DNA of 64,000 nt from Lacihabitans sp. LS3-19 (lineage in GTDB: Bacteria; Bacteroidota; Bacteroidia; Cytophagales; Spirosomataceae). The notes beneath the pieces were generated by a model, which worked only from the letters and a program-made list of their open reading frames with translations, was not told the origin of the DNA and made no database searches. The position numbers and the translations under genes were made by a program. The stretch is taken from NCBI RefSeq assembly GCF_024343575.1, contig NZ_RJUA01000001.1, forward strand, positions 310,001 to 374,000, read 5' to 3'. Positions 27,216 through 37,299 of the stretch are shown here, in pieces; position 1 is the stretch's first letter; every line of letters starts with the position of its first letter.

Positions 27216-29156
27216 TTAGATAGGAATGGTTAGTGCTACTTTTGTGCCTTTTCCTAATTCACTTGTAATATCCAAATGAGCTCCAATCTTCTTTGCTCTG
27301 CTGTGCATATTTTTTTGTCCATTCCTGTCTGATTTCGCATTCATATCAAAACCAAAGCCATCATCTGATACGCTCATTTCTAGAGCTTTGTCATTTATCC
27401 TGGCAACTATTTTGGCATTCTTACAATTACTATATTTCACCAAATTGTTGATGGCTTCTTTCAATATCAAATAAATATCCCGACGCTTGCCCATGTCTAT
27501 TTTGATGTTTTCAAGTTCCGTCGAAAAATCAAATTTGAAATCAATGTCTTTGGACTCCAACATGGGAATAGCATAAGATTTTAGTCGCGTTTCGAGATTA
27601 TAAAACTCATCGTTGTCAGGGTTGATGGTCCAAATGATTTCATCCATTTTCTCTATTACATTTCTAGCATCATTGCTTACCTGAGTCATGATTTCAGGAT
27701 TAAATTGCTCCTTTTTTTGTTGAAAAGCCACCAATTCAGACAATATAGAAATACTACTTAGTGTGCTACCAATTTCATCGTGAAGGTCAGCCGAAATACG
27801 ATTTCTAAGCTTTTGGGTATTTTCTAAAACTTTTATCCTTTGTTTTGATTTGTAAGAATTGAAAGCCAAAAATGCAATTACCGCTACCAAAGCCCCTAAA
27901 ATAGCCAAAAGAATCAAACGCATATTGGCTTGTTTTTTCTCAGTTTCCAGTTGCTTAATTTCCGCCTCCTTTTTTTTGCTTTCATATTTGGTGAGCAATT
28001 CTTGCATTTTTTCGTCACTGTCAGCCGAAAAAACAGAGTCATTGGCCACATTGGCTTCTAATAAATACTGATAGGCATTTCGGTAATCTCCGAGCTGTGC
28101 AAAACTTTCTGATAGAGATTTAGATGTGGTGTATTTATCCGTATAATCGTCGAAATCTTTGGCTTTTGAATACGCTTTTTTGAAATAAGCATTTGCAAGA
28201 TTAAATTTCCCTTGGACATTATAAAGCTCGCCCAAACTATGATAGGCGGATTTCTGAGCTTCGGGAGATTTCAAACTTTCGCTTAAACTTTCATTCCTCT
28301 TTAAATATTTCTCTGCCTCAACATATCTTTTAGTTTGCATTAAAAGTCTTCCCACATTGTCCAAAAGATCAGTTTGCAACAAAGGGTAATTGGCATCTTC
28401 AGCCAACTTTAGTCCCATTTGATATTCTTTTAAGGCTTCGTTTGTTTTACTTTGATCATCCAGAATATTCCCTAGTTTGTTTTTATGGATTGCCATTCCA
28501 ATTTTATCCTCTTTTTTCTCGGCAATCTCAAAGGCCATTTTATTGTACTTAATAGCCTCTTCGTAGTTTTTCCGAAACTTATAAATGCTACTCACCATTC
28601 CATAAGGCCCATGATCTAACCATTTTACTGGATAATTTGGATCTTCTTGCACTTTTACGGCCATCAAAGCATACTTCAGAGCATTTTCCCTATCGCCCAA
28701 TTGCTCATAGCCAACAGCAATATTGTTGAGTGAAGACTCCTCCAAAGTTTTATTGAGCTTGTATTTTTTGACAGTTCCCAGGCACATTTTAAAATTTTCA
28801 AGAGCCAGTTTTGATTCAGTTTTTTGATTGTGAACCAATGCCTTTAATAAATAATGAAAGTAAATTCCTCGACCATAATTTAGTTTTTCTGATAATTGTT
28901 TAATCACCACAATCAAAGAATCTGCCTTTTTATAATCAGCGTGATCATAAATTTGCTTTAAAGTATAAGGCCTTAAAGCCCTGACATAAACCGTGTCTTT
29001 GGGATAGGTTTTTAAAAATAAAACAAGTGAGTCTTCAGATTTGGGGATAATTGCTGGGTCCTGTGCTACTAGCATGAAACCATTGATAATCAACAAAAAA
29101 AACAAACCAAAAAATTTCAGAGAGATTTTTTTCAGAATTTCAGCAAGAATTTCCAT
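27216..29156 (-). CDS. TPR-containing sensor histidine kinase (HisKA_3 type)
   Basis: 646 residues: a signal sequence (about 13-31, ending VAQ), a long periplasmic region of tetratricopeptide repeats (about 60-390, for example NNIAVGYEQLGDRENALKYA), a coiled segment, one membrane helix (about 413-432, RLILLAILGALVAVIAFLAF), then the kinase. The phospho-acceptor histidine is in DLHDEIGSTLSS near residue 459, and the ATPase domain shows LILKEAINNLVKYS and VSDDGFGFD. A NarL-type regulator is the expected partner and follows directly downstream. The TPR domain suggests that a protein or peptide is sensed in the periplasm; the ligand is unknown. Confidence 0.92.
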   Translation of the reverse strand: MEILAEILKKISLKFFGLFFLLIINGFMLVAQDPAIIPKSEDSLVLFLKTYPKDTVYVRALRPYTLKQIYDHADYKKADSLIVVIKQLSEKLNYGRGIYFHYLLKALVHNQKTESKLALENFKMCLGTVKKYKLNKTLEESSLNNIAVGYEQLGDRENALKYALMAVKVQEDPNYPVKWLDHGPYGMVSSIYKFRKNYEEAIKYNKMAFEIAEKKEDKIGMAIHKNKLGNILDDQSKTNEALKEYQMGLKLAEDANYPLLQTDLLDNVGRLLMQTKRYVEAEKYLKRNESLSESLKSPEAQKSAYHSLGELYNVQGKFNLANAYFKKAYSKAKDFDDYTDKYTTSKSLSESFAQLGDYRNAYQYLLEANVANDSVFSADSDEKMQELLTKYESKKKEAEIKQLETEKKQANMRLILLAILGALVAVIAFLAFNSYKSKQRIKVLENTQKLRNRISADLHDEIGSTLSSISILSELVAFQQKKEQFNPEIMTQVSNDARNVIEKMDEIIWTINPDNDEFYNLETRLKSYAIPMLESKDIDFKFDFSTELENIKIDMGKRRDIYLILKEAINNLVKYSNCKNAKIVARINDKALEMSVSDDGFGFDMNAKSDRNGQKNMHSRAKKIGAHLDITSELGKGTKVALTIPI

Positions 29157-29346
29157 AGGTTTTATAATATTTCAGGGATATTTGATAAAATTGAGAATTT
29201 TAATTCTAAAGTCAAAATTAAGTATATGAATTTGATTATAAGGATATTGAATATGAATTCATCTTAAGTAGAAAAAACAAAAGAATATTAAACATTAATC
29301 ACTGATTAAGATCTTATTGCATTATTTTCAAATAACTAAACTCCAC

Positions 29347-29386
29347 GTCCAATGACGTACAAAAGTGTTCGATTACGGACGAAAAA
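29347..29386 (+). promoter_or_regulatory. Four-half-site upstream activator element (copy A)
   Basis: Half-sites GTCC (29347), GTAC (29357), GTTC (29367) and GGAC (29377) start exactly 10 bases apart and are followed by GAAAAA. The same arrangement, GTCC-GTAC-GTCC-GGAC with 6-base gaps and then GAAAAA, occurs upstream of the ABC ATPase operon (48537-48576, other strand). The 10-base period places all half-sites on one face of the helix, as for two dimers of a sigma-54 activator. It lies in the 394-base region between the kinase gene and the permease, in which no other feature except the following promoter was recognised. Confidence 0.72.
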
Positions 29387-29434
29387 TTAGAAACAATAAA
29401 TCATAAATACCTGAAGATTAATTCACTATGCAAT

Positions 29435-29449
29435 TGGCATGGCATTTGA
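29435..29449 (+). promoter_or_regulatory. Sigma-54-like -24/-12 promoter
   Basis: TGGCAT at 29435-29440, five bases, then TTGA at 29446-29449 fits the sigma-54 form TGGCAC-N5-TTGC with one mismatch in each box and the correct spacing. It begins exactly 54 bases after the end of the four-half-site element. The copy in front of the ABC ATPase operon has the same 54-base distance. Transcription would start near 29461, leaving a leader of about 90 bases before the permease ATG. Confidence 0.6.
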
Positions 29450-29550
29450 CCTTATAAGTTTAGGTTATGAAAAATCTATTTGTTTAAAATGGAGGAGTCA
29501 AAATTTCATAGGTAAGTTTAGCTCCTTCATTTTTAAAATAAAATTGAATT

Positions 29551-31893
29551 ATGATTAAGAATTACTTTAAAATTGCCATAAGAAGTCTCTGGAAAAACAA
29601 GCTTTTTTCCTTTATTAACATCGTTGGTTTGGGTCTTGCATTGCCTTTTGCTTTGCTTTCTCTTTTGCAATTACAGAGTACATTTGAGTTTGATAATTTT
29701 CACCAAAACCCAGAAAGGATTTTTAGAATTATAACAGACGAAAAAACCAATGAAGGCGGTCAAACACATTATGCTTCCACTCCTTATTTATTGGCCGATT
29801 TATTGGAAAATGATTATCCAACTATTGAAACAGCCACAAAGACAGCTCGAGCATACAATTGGGAACTAAATAATACAATAAAGTCACTAAGGGTAAATAC
29901 CCTATATGTTGAACCCACTTTCTTTTCCATTTTCCATTTTAAAATTCAAAATGGGAGCTTGCCAATTGAACCAAATACTTTGGTTTTAAGTAGTGAAATG
30001 GCAGAAAAATTTTATGGTAAAAACAATCCTGTTGGGCAAACGCTTACACACCCAACATTCGGCGTTTTTAAGATAACAGGTGTTTTGAAACCTTTTAAAA
30101 AAGAAACACAATTTCAAAGTGACGTTATGGTTTCTATGTCATCTTTTCCTAACGCTCAGCCATCTTGGGGAGATTATGAAAATTATACTTTTGTGAAAAT
30201 CAAAGACGGAACTAGACCAGAAGCTCTGGATTTAGCTCTTGCACAAATTGCAAAAAAAACGAATCCATTTTTGATTGATCTTAAGAAACGAAACGATTTT
30301 AGAAAGCAAGCACTTGCCAGTATTTCGCCAAGCAAAGAAGACCTTCAAAATAACCCTTATGTAAACAGATGGAGTGATATTTATTTCAATTTCACTATTC
30401 CGGTTATGATATTGTTATTAGCGGGTTTTAATTATACTAACCTTACATTGGCTCGTTCTTTAAATCGCTCGCGGGAAGTAGGGGTACGAAAAGTAATGGG
30501 TGCCGTTCGTTCTCAATTAATCCTTCAGTTTATGGTAGAGGCCATAATGATTGCTTTTTTTGCCTTATTAATCGGCATTTTGGTGTTGATGTTTATGAAA
30601 CAATACATTCATGTTAACTGGGTGACTTGGGAAGTGGATAATCAATATATTATTATGTTTCTTTTTGTATTTTTCACTTTAGTTTTGGGTGTTTCAGCAG
30701 GCAGTTTACCGGCTTGGATTCTTTCAAGTTTTCAGCCCGTTAAGGTGCTGAAAGGGTCCGTTTCTCCCTCAAGTTTTGGTAAATTTAATCTTCGTAAAGT
30801 TCTTATGGTCATACAGTTTGTAGTGGCTATGGCATTTATTTTTCAGATAGGCCACATGTACAATCAGTTTAATTACATGGCAACAGAAAATGGAAATTTC
30901 AATAGAAAAGGCATCGCCAACATTTCGATTTCTGATGAAAACTATCCTCTGTTGATAAACGAAATTTCTAAAAACAAAAATGTAGAAAAAGTCGGTCTCT
31001 GCTCTGTTCCATTTGGTGGTTCAGCTGCCGAATATGCCATAAAGGCCGACAAAAAAGATGAATATCAAGCAAGTTATTATTACGCTGCAGATAAAAATTT
31101 TATTGAGAACATGCATTTGAGTTTTCTAGCTGGTCAAAATTTGCCAATTTCGAGTTCTGATTCTGCCGGTAACTTTGTAATAATTAATGAAAAAGCAATT
31201 GAAAAACTAAGACTAGGCTCTGCTAAAGAAGCTATTGGTAAATCAATGATTTTGAACAACAGCGAAGTGGAAATAATAGGTGTAATTAAGAATTTTTGTC
31301 ATTTCAATTATCAATCTGCAATCCAACCTTTGGTATTTCAATATAATCCTGCCGCATTTCAAACCATTGTGATTCAGACAAATACTAAAACCAGCAAGTC
31401 TGATTTTGAAGCAGAAATGTTAAGCTTATGGAAAAAACAATATCCGTTTCAGCAGCAGTCGTTTGGATGGTCAGAAATAGAACTTTATGAAAGATATTAT
31501 CCCGCAGAAGATATGAAAATGATGGGAATGGCCTGCTTTGTAATTCTCATAATAGCGGTGATGGGATTGTTGGGAATGGTTATTTATAATACAGAAAAAA
31601 GATTTAGGGAAATAGGCATTAGAAAAGTGATGGGAGCATCTGTATTTAACATTGTTAAAACATTGTCTGGAAATTTTCTAAAATTAATATTTATATCCAG
31701 CTTAATTGCCATTCCAATAGGCATTATAGGAGGAGTGTTTTTTAAAAGTTTTTTTGTATTTCATCCCGAAATAAATATATCGCTCATGGCCTTGTTTTTC
31801 GTAGCTATATTCATAATTGCATTATTTACGATTGGTTTCTTTAGCTATAAAGCAGCAAACTTAAACCCCGTCAAAAGTTTAAAAGCGGATTGA
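29551..31893 (+). CDS. FtsX/MacB-type ABC transporter permease
   Basis: A 780-residue permease, the shortest of the complete ones, starting MIKNYFKIAIRSLWKNK and ending NPVKSLKAD. Loop motifs are SREVGVRKVMGA (near residue 308) and FREIGIRKVMGA (near 686). It is the first gene of a two-permease unit: the next follows 45 bases later on the same strand. The sigma-54-like promoter and four-half-site element upstream tie it to the NtrC-type regulator encoded at 45069-46391. The shorter length comes mainly from the periplasmic domains. Confidence 0.93.
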   Translation: MIKNYFKIAIRSLWKNKLFSFINIVGLGLALPFALLSLLQLQSTFEFDNFHQNPERIFRIITDEKTNEGGQTHYASTPYLLADLLENDYPTIETATKTARAYNWELNNTIKSLRVNTLYVEPTFFSIFHFKIQNGSLPIEPNTLVLSSEMAEKFYGKNNPVGQTLTHPTFGVFKITGVLKPFKKETQFQSDVMVSMSSFPNAQPSWGDYENYTFVKIKDGTRPEALDLALAQIAKKTNPFLIDLKKRNDFRKQALASISPSKEDLQNNPYVNRWSDIYFNFTIPVMILLLAGFNYTNLTLARSLNRSREVGVRKVMGAVRSQLILQFMVEAIMIAFFALLIGILVLMFMKQYIHVNWVTWEVDNQYIIMFLFVFFTLVLGVSAGSLPAWILSSFQPVKVLKGSVSPSSFGKFNLRKVLMVIQFVVAMAFIFQIGHMYNQFNYMATENGNFNRKGIANISISDENYPLLINEISKNKNVEKVGLCSVPFGGSAAEYAIKADKKDEYQASYYYAADKNFIENMHLSFLAGQNLPISSSDSAGNFVIINEKAIEKLRLGSAKEAIGKSMILNNSEVEIIGVIKNFCHFNYQSAIQPLVFQYNPAAFQTIVIQTNTKTSKSDFEAEMLSLWKKQYPFQQQSFGWSEIELYERYYPAEDMKMMGMACFVILIIAVMGLLGMVIYNTEKRFREIGIRKVMGASVFNIVKTLSGNFLKLIFISSLIAIPIGIIGGVFFKSFFVFHPEINISLMALFFVAIFIIALFTIGFFSYKAANLNPVKSLKAD

Positions 31894-31938
31894 AAATTTC
31901 TCAAAATATTTATTTTAAGTATTTAGACAAATATTAAA

Positions 31939-34353
31939 ATGATTAAAAATTACATAAAAATTGCCTGGAGGAATCTCCAAAAAAACAAAGTGATGTTTTT
32001 GATAAACATTACAGGTTTAGGTATTGGTATAGCTACCTGTTTGATTATTTCACTTTTTGTATTTGACGAACTCAGCTATGATAGATTTTATAAAAATGCA
32101 AATAAAATTGCCAGAGTTACTTTGAAGGCAAAGCTTGGGGACGAAAACATACGGGAGTCTTCAGTGATGGCACCAGTAGGAGCAACCCTCAAACGAGAAT
32201 TTCCAGAGGTTTTGGACTATACTCGCCTAAAGAACACGTTTAATATTCAGAAGGTAAATACAGGTAAGAAAAAACTGAGGAGCGGAAAAATGGCTCAAGT
32301 TGACCCCAATTTTTTTGAATTATTTACACTTAAATTTCAAAATGGAGATGCTAAATCGGCCTTAATAAATCCATCTTCAGTTGTGCTAACTTCATCTCAA
32401 GCCAAGACCTATTTTGGTTCTGAAGAGGCAGTAGGCAAGACCTTAGAAATTGAAGGAATGGGGTTTTTTACTGTCAGTGGTATTATTGAAGATATTCCTC
32501 AGAATTCCCATTTTCAGTTTGATCTTTTTACATCTTTGGCTAATAATATGGACGCTAAAAGCCAAAGTTGGATGTCAGGGAGTTTTCAAACTTATCTATT
32601 GCTAAATAATCAAAATAGCATCGAAACCTTAGAAGCAAAACTGCCTGTTATAGCCGAAAAATATATGGGTGACGAGATAAGGTCTGGTTTTGGAATGTCA
32701 TTTAAAGAGTTTATTTCCAAAGGAAATTCCATCGGACTATTTTTACAGCCATTGACCAAAATCCATCTCTATTCTGATTTCACAAATGGAGACTTATCAA
32801 CGGGTGGAGATATAAAAACCGTTTATATGTTTGGGGCTATTGCCCTTTTGATGTTGCTGATAGCCTGTTTTAATTTTATGAATTTATCAACAGCTGGAGC
32901 CTCAAAACGCTTAAAAGAAATAGGCATGCGGAAAGTTTTAGGGTCTGCCAAGAACCAATTGGTGCTACAATTCTTATCCGAATCTTTTCTTTCCGTGCTT
33001 CTGTCTATGGTCTTAGGAGTGACTTTAGTTTTTGTTTTTTTACCATATTTTAATGCCCTTTCAGGAAAATCTTTGGATTGGAAACTATTGCTAAGACCAT
33101 CCACATTGGTTATATTTTTAGTTTTGACACTAATAGTCAGTATTTTGTCTGGTGCGTACCCCGCATTTTTCATGTCTTCTTTTAAGCCTTTAGAGTCCTT
33201 GAAAAACAAATTTTCTTCAGGTGGAAACAAAGGAATCAGGAGTACTTTGGTTGTTTTTCAGTTTGCGGTTTCGGTATCGCTCATTATAGCTACTTTGGTA
33301 GTTAATCAGCAGATGGATTACATCCACAATAAAGATATGGGCTATGAGCGAGAAAACTTAATAGTCATGCGACATGCAGGAATATTAGGAAATAACCTAA
33401 AGGTTTTCAAGGACCAATTGCTAGCTGACCCCAAGGTAAAAAGTATAACTATGTCGGCGTTTATTCCAGCTGGCCCAACAGACGACGGCATGGAAATAAT
33501 TAAAACATCTGCCAATTCACCAGATAAGATTAGAACGCGATCGTATAATATCGACGAGGAGTATATTCCAACATTAGGTATGCGTTTGATAAAAGGGCGA
33601 AACTTTTCGAAAGATTTTTCTACAGAAAATCAAAATGTGATTTTGAACCAAACGGCCTTAAAAACTTTTGGATTAACTGATGATCCAATTGGAAAACAAA
33701 TTTTTAAACAATCCAATAACCAAAATCAAGCACTCACTATTATAGGCGTTATCAAAGACTTTCATGCTCGCTCTTTACATGAACCCATTGAACCAATGAT
33801 TATGCAGTATAATCCATATTATGGCTTAATAGTCAAAACAAAAACAGGAGATATCTCTGGGTTGCTTGCTAATATGCAACAAAAATGGCAGGCATTTGGC
33901 ACGGGAGAAGAGTTTGATTATGCTTTTTTAGACGAACTTTTTAATGAAACCTACAAGAAAGAATCCAATATGAATTCTATATTAGGCTATTTTGCAATTC
34001 TCACAGTGTTCATAGCTTGTTTGGGTTTATATGGCCTTATAACATTTACAACTGAGAGGCGATTTAAGGAAATTGGTATCCGTAAGTCATTAGGTTCCAG
34101 TGTGCCCCAAATTGTCGCTTTACTTTCAAAAGAGTTTTTGTATATGATTGGCATATCATTTTTTATAGCCTTTCCATTAGGGTATTATACAATGAAAAAC
34201 TGGCTGCAAGATTTCGAATATCGAACTGAATTAAATTGGTGGATTTTTGTGCTTGCCGGTTTAGCTACAATCTTTTTAGCATTTCTAACTATCAGCTATA
34301 GAAGCATCAAAGCAGCACTCATGAACCCTGTGAAAAGTTTAAAAACAGATTAA
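31939..34353 (+). CDS. FtsX/MacB-type ABC transporter permease
   Basis: An 804-residue permease starting MIKNYIKIAWRNLQKNK and ending NPVKSLKTD. Loop motifs are LKEIGMRKVLGS (near residue 325) and FKEIGIRKSLGS (near 710). It shares a 25-base identical block with the permease at 12119 in the codons for IAWRNLQKNK. By spacing it belongs to the same transcript as the permease before it. The pair may form one heterodimer, with the ATPase supplied from 47785-48447, which is inference. Confidence 0.93.
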   Translation: MIKNYIKIAWRNLQKNKVMFLINITGLGIGIATCLIISLFVFDELSYDRFYKNANKIARVTLKAKLGDENIRESSVMAPVGATLKREFPEVLDYTRLKNTFNIQKVNTGKKKLRSGKMAQVDPNFFELFTLKFQNGDAKSALINPSSVVLTSSQAKTYFGSEEAVGKTLEIEGMGFFTVSGIIEDIPQNSHFQFDLFTSLANNMDAKSQSWMSGSFQTYLLLNNQNSIETLEAKLPVIAEKYMGDEIRSGFGMSFKEFISKGNSIGLFLQPLTKIHLYSDFTNGDLSTGGDIKTVYMFGAIALLMLLIACFNFMNLSTAGASKRLKEIGMRKVLGSAKNQLVLQFLSESFLSVLLSMVLGVTLVFVFLPYFNALSGKSLDWKLLLRPSTLVIFLVLTLIVSILSGAYPAFFMSSFKPLESLKNKFSSGGNKGIRSTLVVFQFAVSVSLIIATLVVNQQMDYIHNKDMGYERENLIVMRHAGILGNNLKVFKDQLLADPKVKSITMSAFIPAGPTDDGMEIIKTSANSPDKIRTRSYNIDEEYIPTLGMRLIKGRNFSKDFSTENQNVILNQTALKTFGLTDDPIGKQIFKQSNNQNQALTIIGVIKDFHARSLHEPIEPMIMQYNPYYGLIVKTKTGDISGLLANMQQKWQAFGTGEEFDYAFLDELFNETYKKESNMNSILGYFAILTVFIACLGLYGLITFTTERRFKEIGIRKSLGSSVPQIVALLSKEFLYMIGISFFIAFPLGYYTMKNWLQDFEYRTELNWWIFVLAGLATIFLAFLTISYRSIKAALMNPVKSLKTD

Positions 34354-34503
34354 TGTAATTGCTTATTTGTACCTCGAAATGCTTTTCGGAAGATAATATA
34401 TTCCATTGTTTTTCAATTAAAACACTCCAAAATAAGACTCCACACATCATTTTTCTTTTCTATTAAAAACATTCGTATTTTAGCAAGAAGTTTTGCCTTA
34501 AAT

Positions 34504-36282
34504 ATGAAAAAAAACCTTTTGTTTCTTGTGCTTTTTAGTGCAACTGTTTGTGCTCAATCGCCCCAATTGAATATTCCTGCCGCTAATGCTGCTCCAAAAA
34601 AAACGTACTGTAATCCTATGGATATCAACTATCAGTACAATTGGGAACAAGTAAATGATAAAATTTCCTACCGAAGTGGAGCTGATCCAGTTATTATAAA
34701 TCACCAAGGCGAATATTATCTTTTTCATACCATTCAGGGTGGCTATTGGCATTCCAAGGACCTATCAGATTGGCGATATGTAAAGCCCTCTCGCTGGCCA
34801 ATGGAAGACATGTGTGCTCCAGCGGCATGGTCTAAAGACGATACATTGTTTCTTTTTCAGTCTACTTTCCAGCAGCGTCCTATTTTCTATACCACTACGC
34901 CCAAAACTGGCAAACTAGAATTTTACAATCGTTGGCTACCGCAATTGCCCAAAGATGTAGGCCCTTGGGATCCCGCCCTTTTTTACGACGAAGACTTGAA
35001 AGAATGGTATATGTATTGGGGTTCATCTAATACCTATCCGTTGTTTGGCTCTCAGCTTGATAAGGACAAAAAACTAAGCTATAAAGGTGACTATAAGCCT
35101 TTTATATATCTTGACCCCAAAAATCATGGCTGGGAAAGATTCGGTCAAGATCATAAATCAGACATAACGCCTTTTACCGAAGGTGCATGGATGACCAAAC
35201 ACAATGGCAAATATTATCTACAGTATGGTGCTCCTGGAACCGAATACAACGTGTACGCCAATGGCACTTATGTAGGTGACCATCCGCTTGGGCCATTTAC
35301 CTACGCTCCCTACAACCCGATTTCGTACAAGCCGGGTGGATTTATGCAGGGCATGGGTCATGGCTGTACTTTCAAAGACAATTTCGGCAACTACTGGAAC
35401 ATGGGCACGCCATGGATAGCCGTAAACTGGAACTTCGAACGCAGAATAGAGATGGTGCCGACCGATTTTGACAGTGACGGACAAATGCACTCTATTACTC
35501 GCTTTGCAGATTTTCCGCATAGGTTGCCCACAAAAAAATGGACAAGCAAAGACGAGCTTTTCACTGGCTGGATGTTGCTTTCTTATAAAAAGCCAACACT
35601 TTCTTCTTCACAAAAAGAGGAAAAATTTGGCTCGAGTTTGGTGACAGACGAAAACCCTAGGACATTTTGGGTAGCAAATACAAACAAAAAAGGAGAATGG
35701 CTTACCATAGATCTAGAAAAGGCTTGCACAGTAAATGCCCTTCAAATAAACTATACAGACTACAAATCAGATATTTATGATTCGGCATTGCCAAAGGTTT
35801 ATATTCAATACAAAATCTATAGTTCTTTGGATGGAAAAAACTGGACTAAAATTGAGGATAATTCAAACGAAAAACGGGACAGGCCCAATGCGTATATCGA
35901 ACTTCCAAAAGCTATAAAAGCCAGATATATAAAGTTTGAAAATATTCACGTTCCGATGCCCAATTTGGCAATAAGTGACATCAGAATATTTGGTAATGGA
36001 GGCGGAAAAGCACCCCAAACGCCAAAAAACTTAGAAGCTAAAAGAGATACAGATGAGCGAAATGCCTTTGTAAAATGGGACAAAGTAGAAGGAGCCGTCG
36101 GTTATAATATATTGTGGGGAATAGCCCCAGACAAACTCTATCAAACTTACCAAATATGGGCTGACGAACCCAACGAAAAAGAAATCAGAGCCCTAAACGT
36201 GGGCGTGAAATATTACTTTGCCATCGAAGCTTTTAATGAAAATGGAGTTAGTGGTGTGAGTGAGGTGATGGGGGTGGATTAA
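34504..36282 (+). CDS. Exported GH43-like glycoside hydrolase with discoidin and FN3 domains
   Basis: 592 residues. A signal peptide (about 1-18, ending CAQ) precedes a five-bladed-propeller-type catalytic region (about 40-350) with SYRSGADPVIINHQGEYYLF, where the aspartate fits the general base of family 43, VGPWDPALFYDEDLKEWYMY, and DITPFTEGAWMTKHNGKYYL, whose glutamate may be the acid. Next comes a discoidin-type (F5/8 C) carbohydrate-binding domain (about 375-495, with NPRTFWVANTNKKGEWLTID) and a fibronectin III domain (about 505-590). It probably attacks plant or algal polysaccharide side chains outside the cell. The precise substrate cannot be told from sequence. It follows the permeases by 150 bases and need not be linked to them. 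Confidence 0.82.
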   Translation: MKKNLLFLVLFSATVCAQSPQLNIPAANAAPKKTYCNPMDINYQYNWEQVNDKISYRSGADPVIINHQGEYYLFHTIQGGYWHSKDLSDWRYVKPSRWPMEDMCAPAAWSKDDTLFLFQSTFQQRPIFYTTTPKTGKLEFYNRWLPQLPKDVGPWDPALFYDEDLKEWYMYWGSSNTYPLFGSQLDKDKKLSYKGDYKPFIYLDPKNHGWERFGQDHKSDITPFTEGAWMTKHNGKYYLQYGAPGTEYNVYANGTYVGDHPLGPFTYAPYNPISYKPGGFMQGMGHGCTFKDNFGNYWNMGTPWIAVNWNFERRIEMVPTDFDSDGQMHSITRFADFPHRLPTKKWTSKDELFTGWMLLSYKKPTLSSSQKEEKFGSSLVTDENPRTFWVANTNKKGEWLTIDLEKACTVNALQINYTDYKSDIYDSALPKVYIQYKIYSSLDGKNWTKIEDNSNEKRDRPNAYIELPKAIKARYIKFENIHVPMPNLAISDIRIFGNGGGKAPQTPKNLEAKRDTDERNAFVKWDKVEGAVGYNILWGIAPDKLYQTYQIWADEPNEKEIRALNVGVKYYFAIEAFNENGVSGVSEVMGVD

Positions 36283-36351
36283 AGTTGTTTTTGTCCTTTC
36301 AATTATTCAGATTCAAACTTTATTTTGAAATTATATCTAAAATTTCATCAT

Positions 36352-36384
36352 AAAAAAAACGGCCAGATAACCAATCTGACCGCT
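36352..36384 (-). terminator. Hairpin terminator after the NIPSNAP gene
   Basis: On the - strand, a 9-base stem (CGGTCAGAT / ATCTGGCCG, one G-T pair) with a 5-base loop is followed directly by eight T residues (A run at 36352-36359 of the + strand). It lies 30 bases past the stop of the NIPSNAP-family gene and is a typical intrinsic terminator. Confidence 0.8.
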
Positions 36385-36412
36385 TTCAAAATGAATGCTA
36401 TTTTAAAAACTT

Positions 36413-37156
36413 TTACAGCTGCGAATACTTCAAGGGCTTCAAAAATACACGGTGAATATTTGAAACCGTATTGGCATATTCAGGTAAGCCAACAATGCGT
36501 TTCCATTCTGGATGAGCCGAAAATTTCTTCCAATTGGCATCACGCTCTTCCATGTCTTTGAAAGATAACATATAAGTCAAACATGGCATTTGTCCACCAG
36601 CAATCCGCTCACCAAAAAACACCGAATGCAATCCTGTTTCTTTAAAAATCTGCAGCTCGCTATCGTTAAACATTTTTACTTTTCTTAGATAAGCATCTTC
36701 TATGTAGCCTTCATAAGTTCTAAGCTCAAAAACTTGCGAACCTGCATCAGGTTTTAATAGCCTCGGAATTCCCGAAAAAGCATTGAATAAAAAAGTTTCG
36801 TATCTGCTAAAAGGAGCCTTGTCTGTAGTTATTTGATTATATTCAGCACTGCTTGCAGCAAAACCTTGATCTGCAGCAAGATCCTTTTTTACAGCATCAT
36901 ATTGAATGATACTTTCGAAAGGAATAAAAACATAGATTTTCGAAGGATTGTCTTGGCTCCACTCTTCGAATGCTCCAATGTTTTTTATCCCGTGTTGGTT
37001 TAAGGCGGGAAAAAGTGCCTTTTCGAGATAATTGTGCAAACCGGAGGCAGGCGAACCAAATTTCATTTCATAAACACGAAGCTCATAGAAATCCTTCTGT
37101 GCTAATACTGTAAGTGAAATAAAACTAAAGACTAACAGGGAAAATATTTTTTTCAT
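36413..37156 (-). CDS. Exported NIPSNAP-family protein
   Basis: 247 residues with a signal peptide (about 1-19, ending LAQ). Two NIPSNAP-type ferredoxin-like domains follow: DFYELRVYEMKFG (about 21-33) to about 120, and VFELRTYEGYIEDAYLRKV (about 142-160) to about 235, which contains SVFFGERIAGGQMPCLTYML. In Bacteroidota such proteins are common near sugar oxidoreductases, but no catalytic function is established. It is convergent with the GH43-like gene and ends with its own terminator. Confidence 0.85.
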   Translation of the reverse strand: MKKIFSLLVFSFISLTVLAQKDFYELRVYEMKFGSPASGLHNYLEKALFPALNQHGIKNIGAFEEWSQDNPSKIYVFIPFESIIQYDAVKKDLAADQGFAASSAEYNQITTDKAPFSRYETFLFNAFSGIPRLLKPDAGSQVFELRTYEGYIEDAYLRKVKMFNDSELQIFKETGLHSVFFGERIAGGQMPCLTYMLSFKDMEERDANWKKFSAHPEWKRIVGLPEYANTVSNIHRVFLKPLKYSQL

Positions 37157-37299
37157 TTTATTATGGTTTGAATAGACAAAAATATGAAAATTTCTTTCAT
37201 GAGTTAGTGCTATTTATCACAGTAGAACGAAAGTCGCCTATTCTTTTGCATTCTTAACCAAAAATTCGGAACATTGCGACTCAATTTTGATTTGGATAA

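Noticed and set aside
36325-36561. 78-residue frame crossing the NIPSNAP terminator
   Set aside because: It runs through a clear terminator hairpin and the antisense of the NIPSNAP gene.
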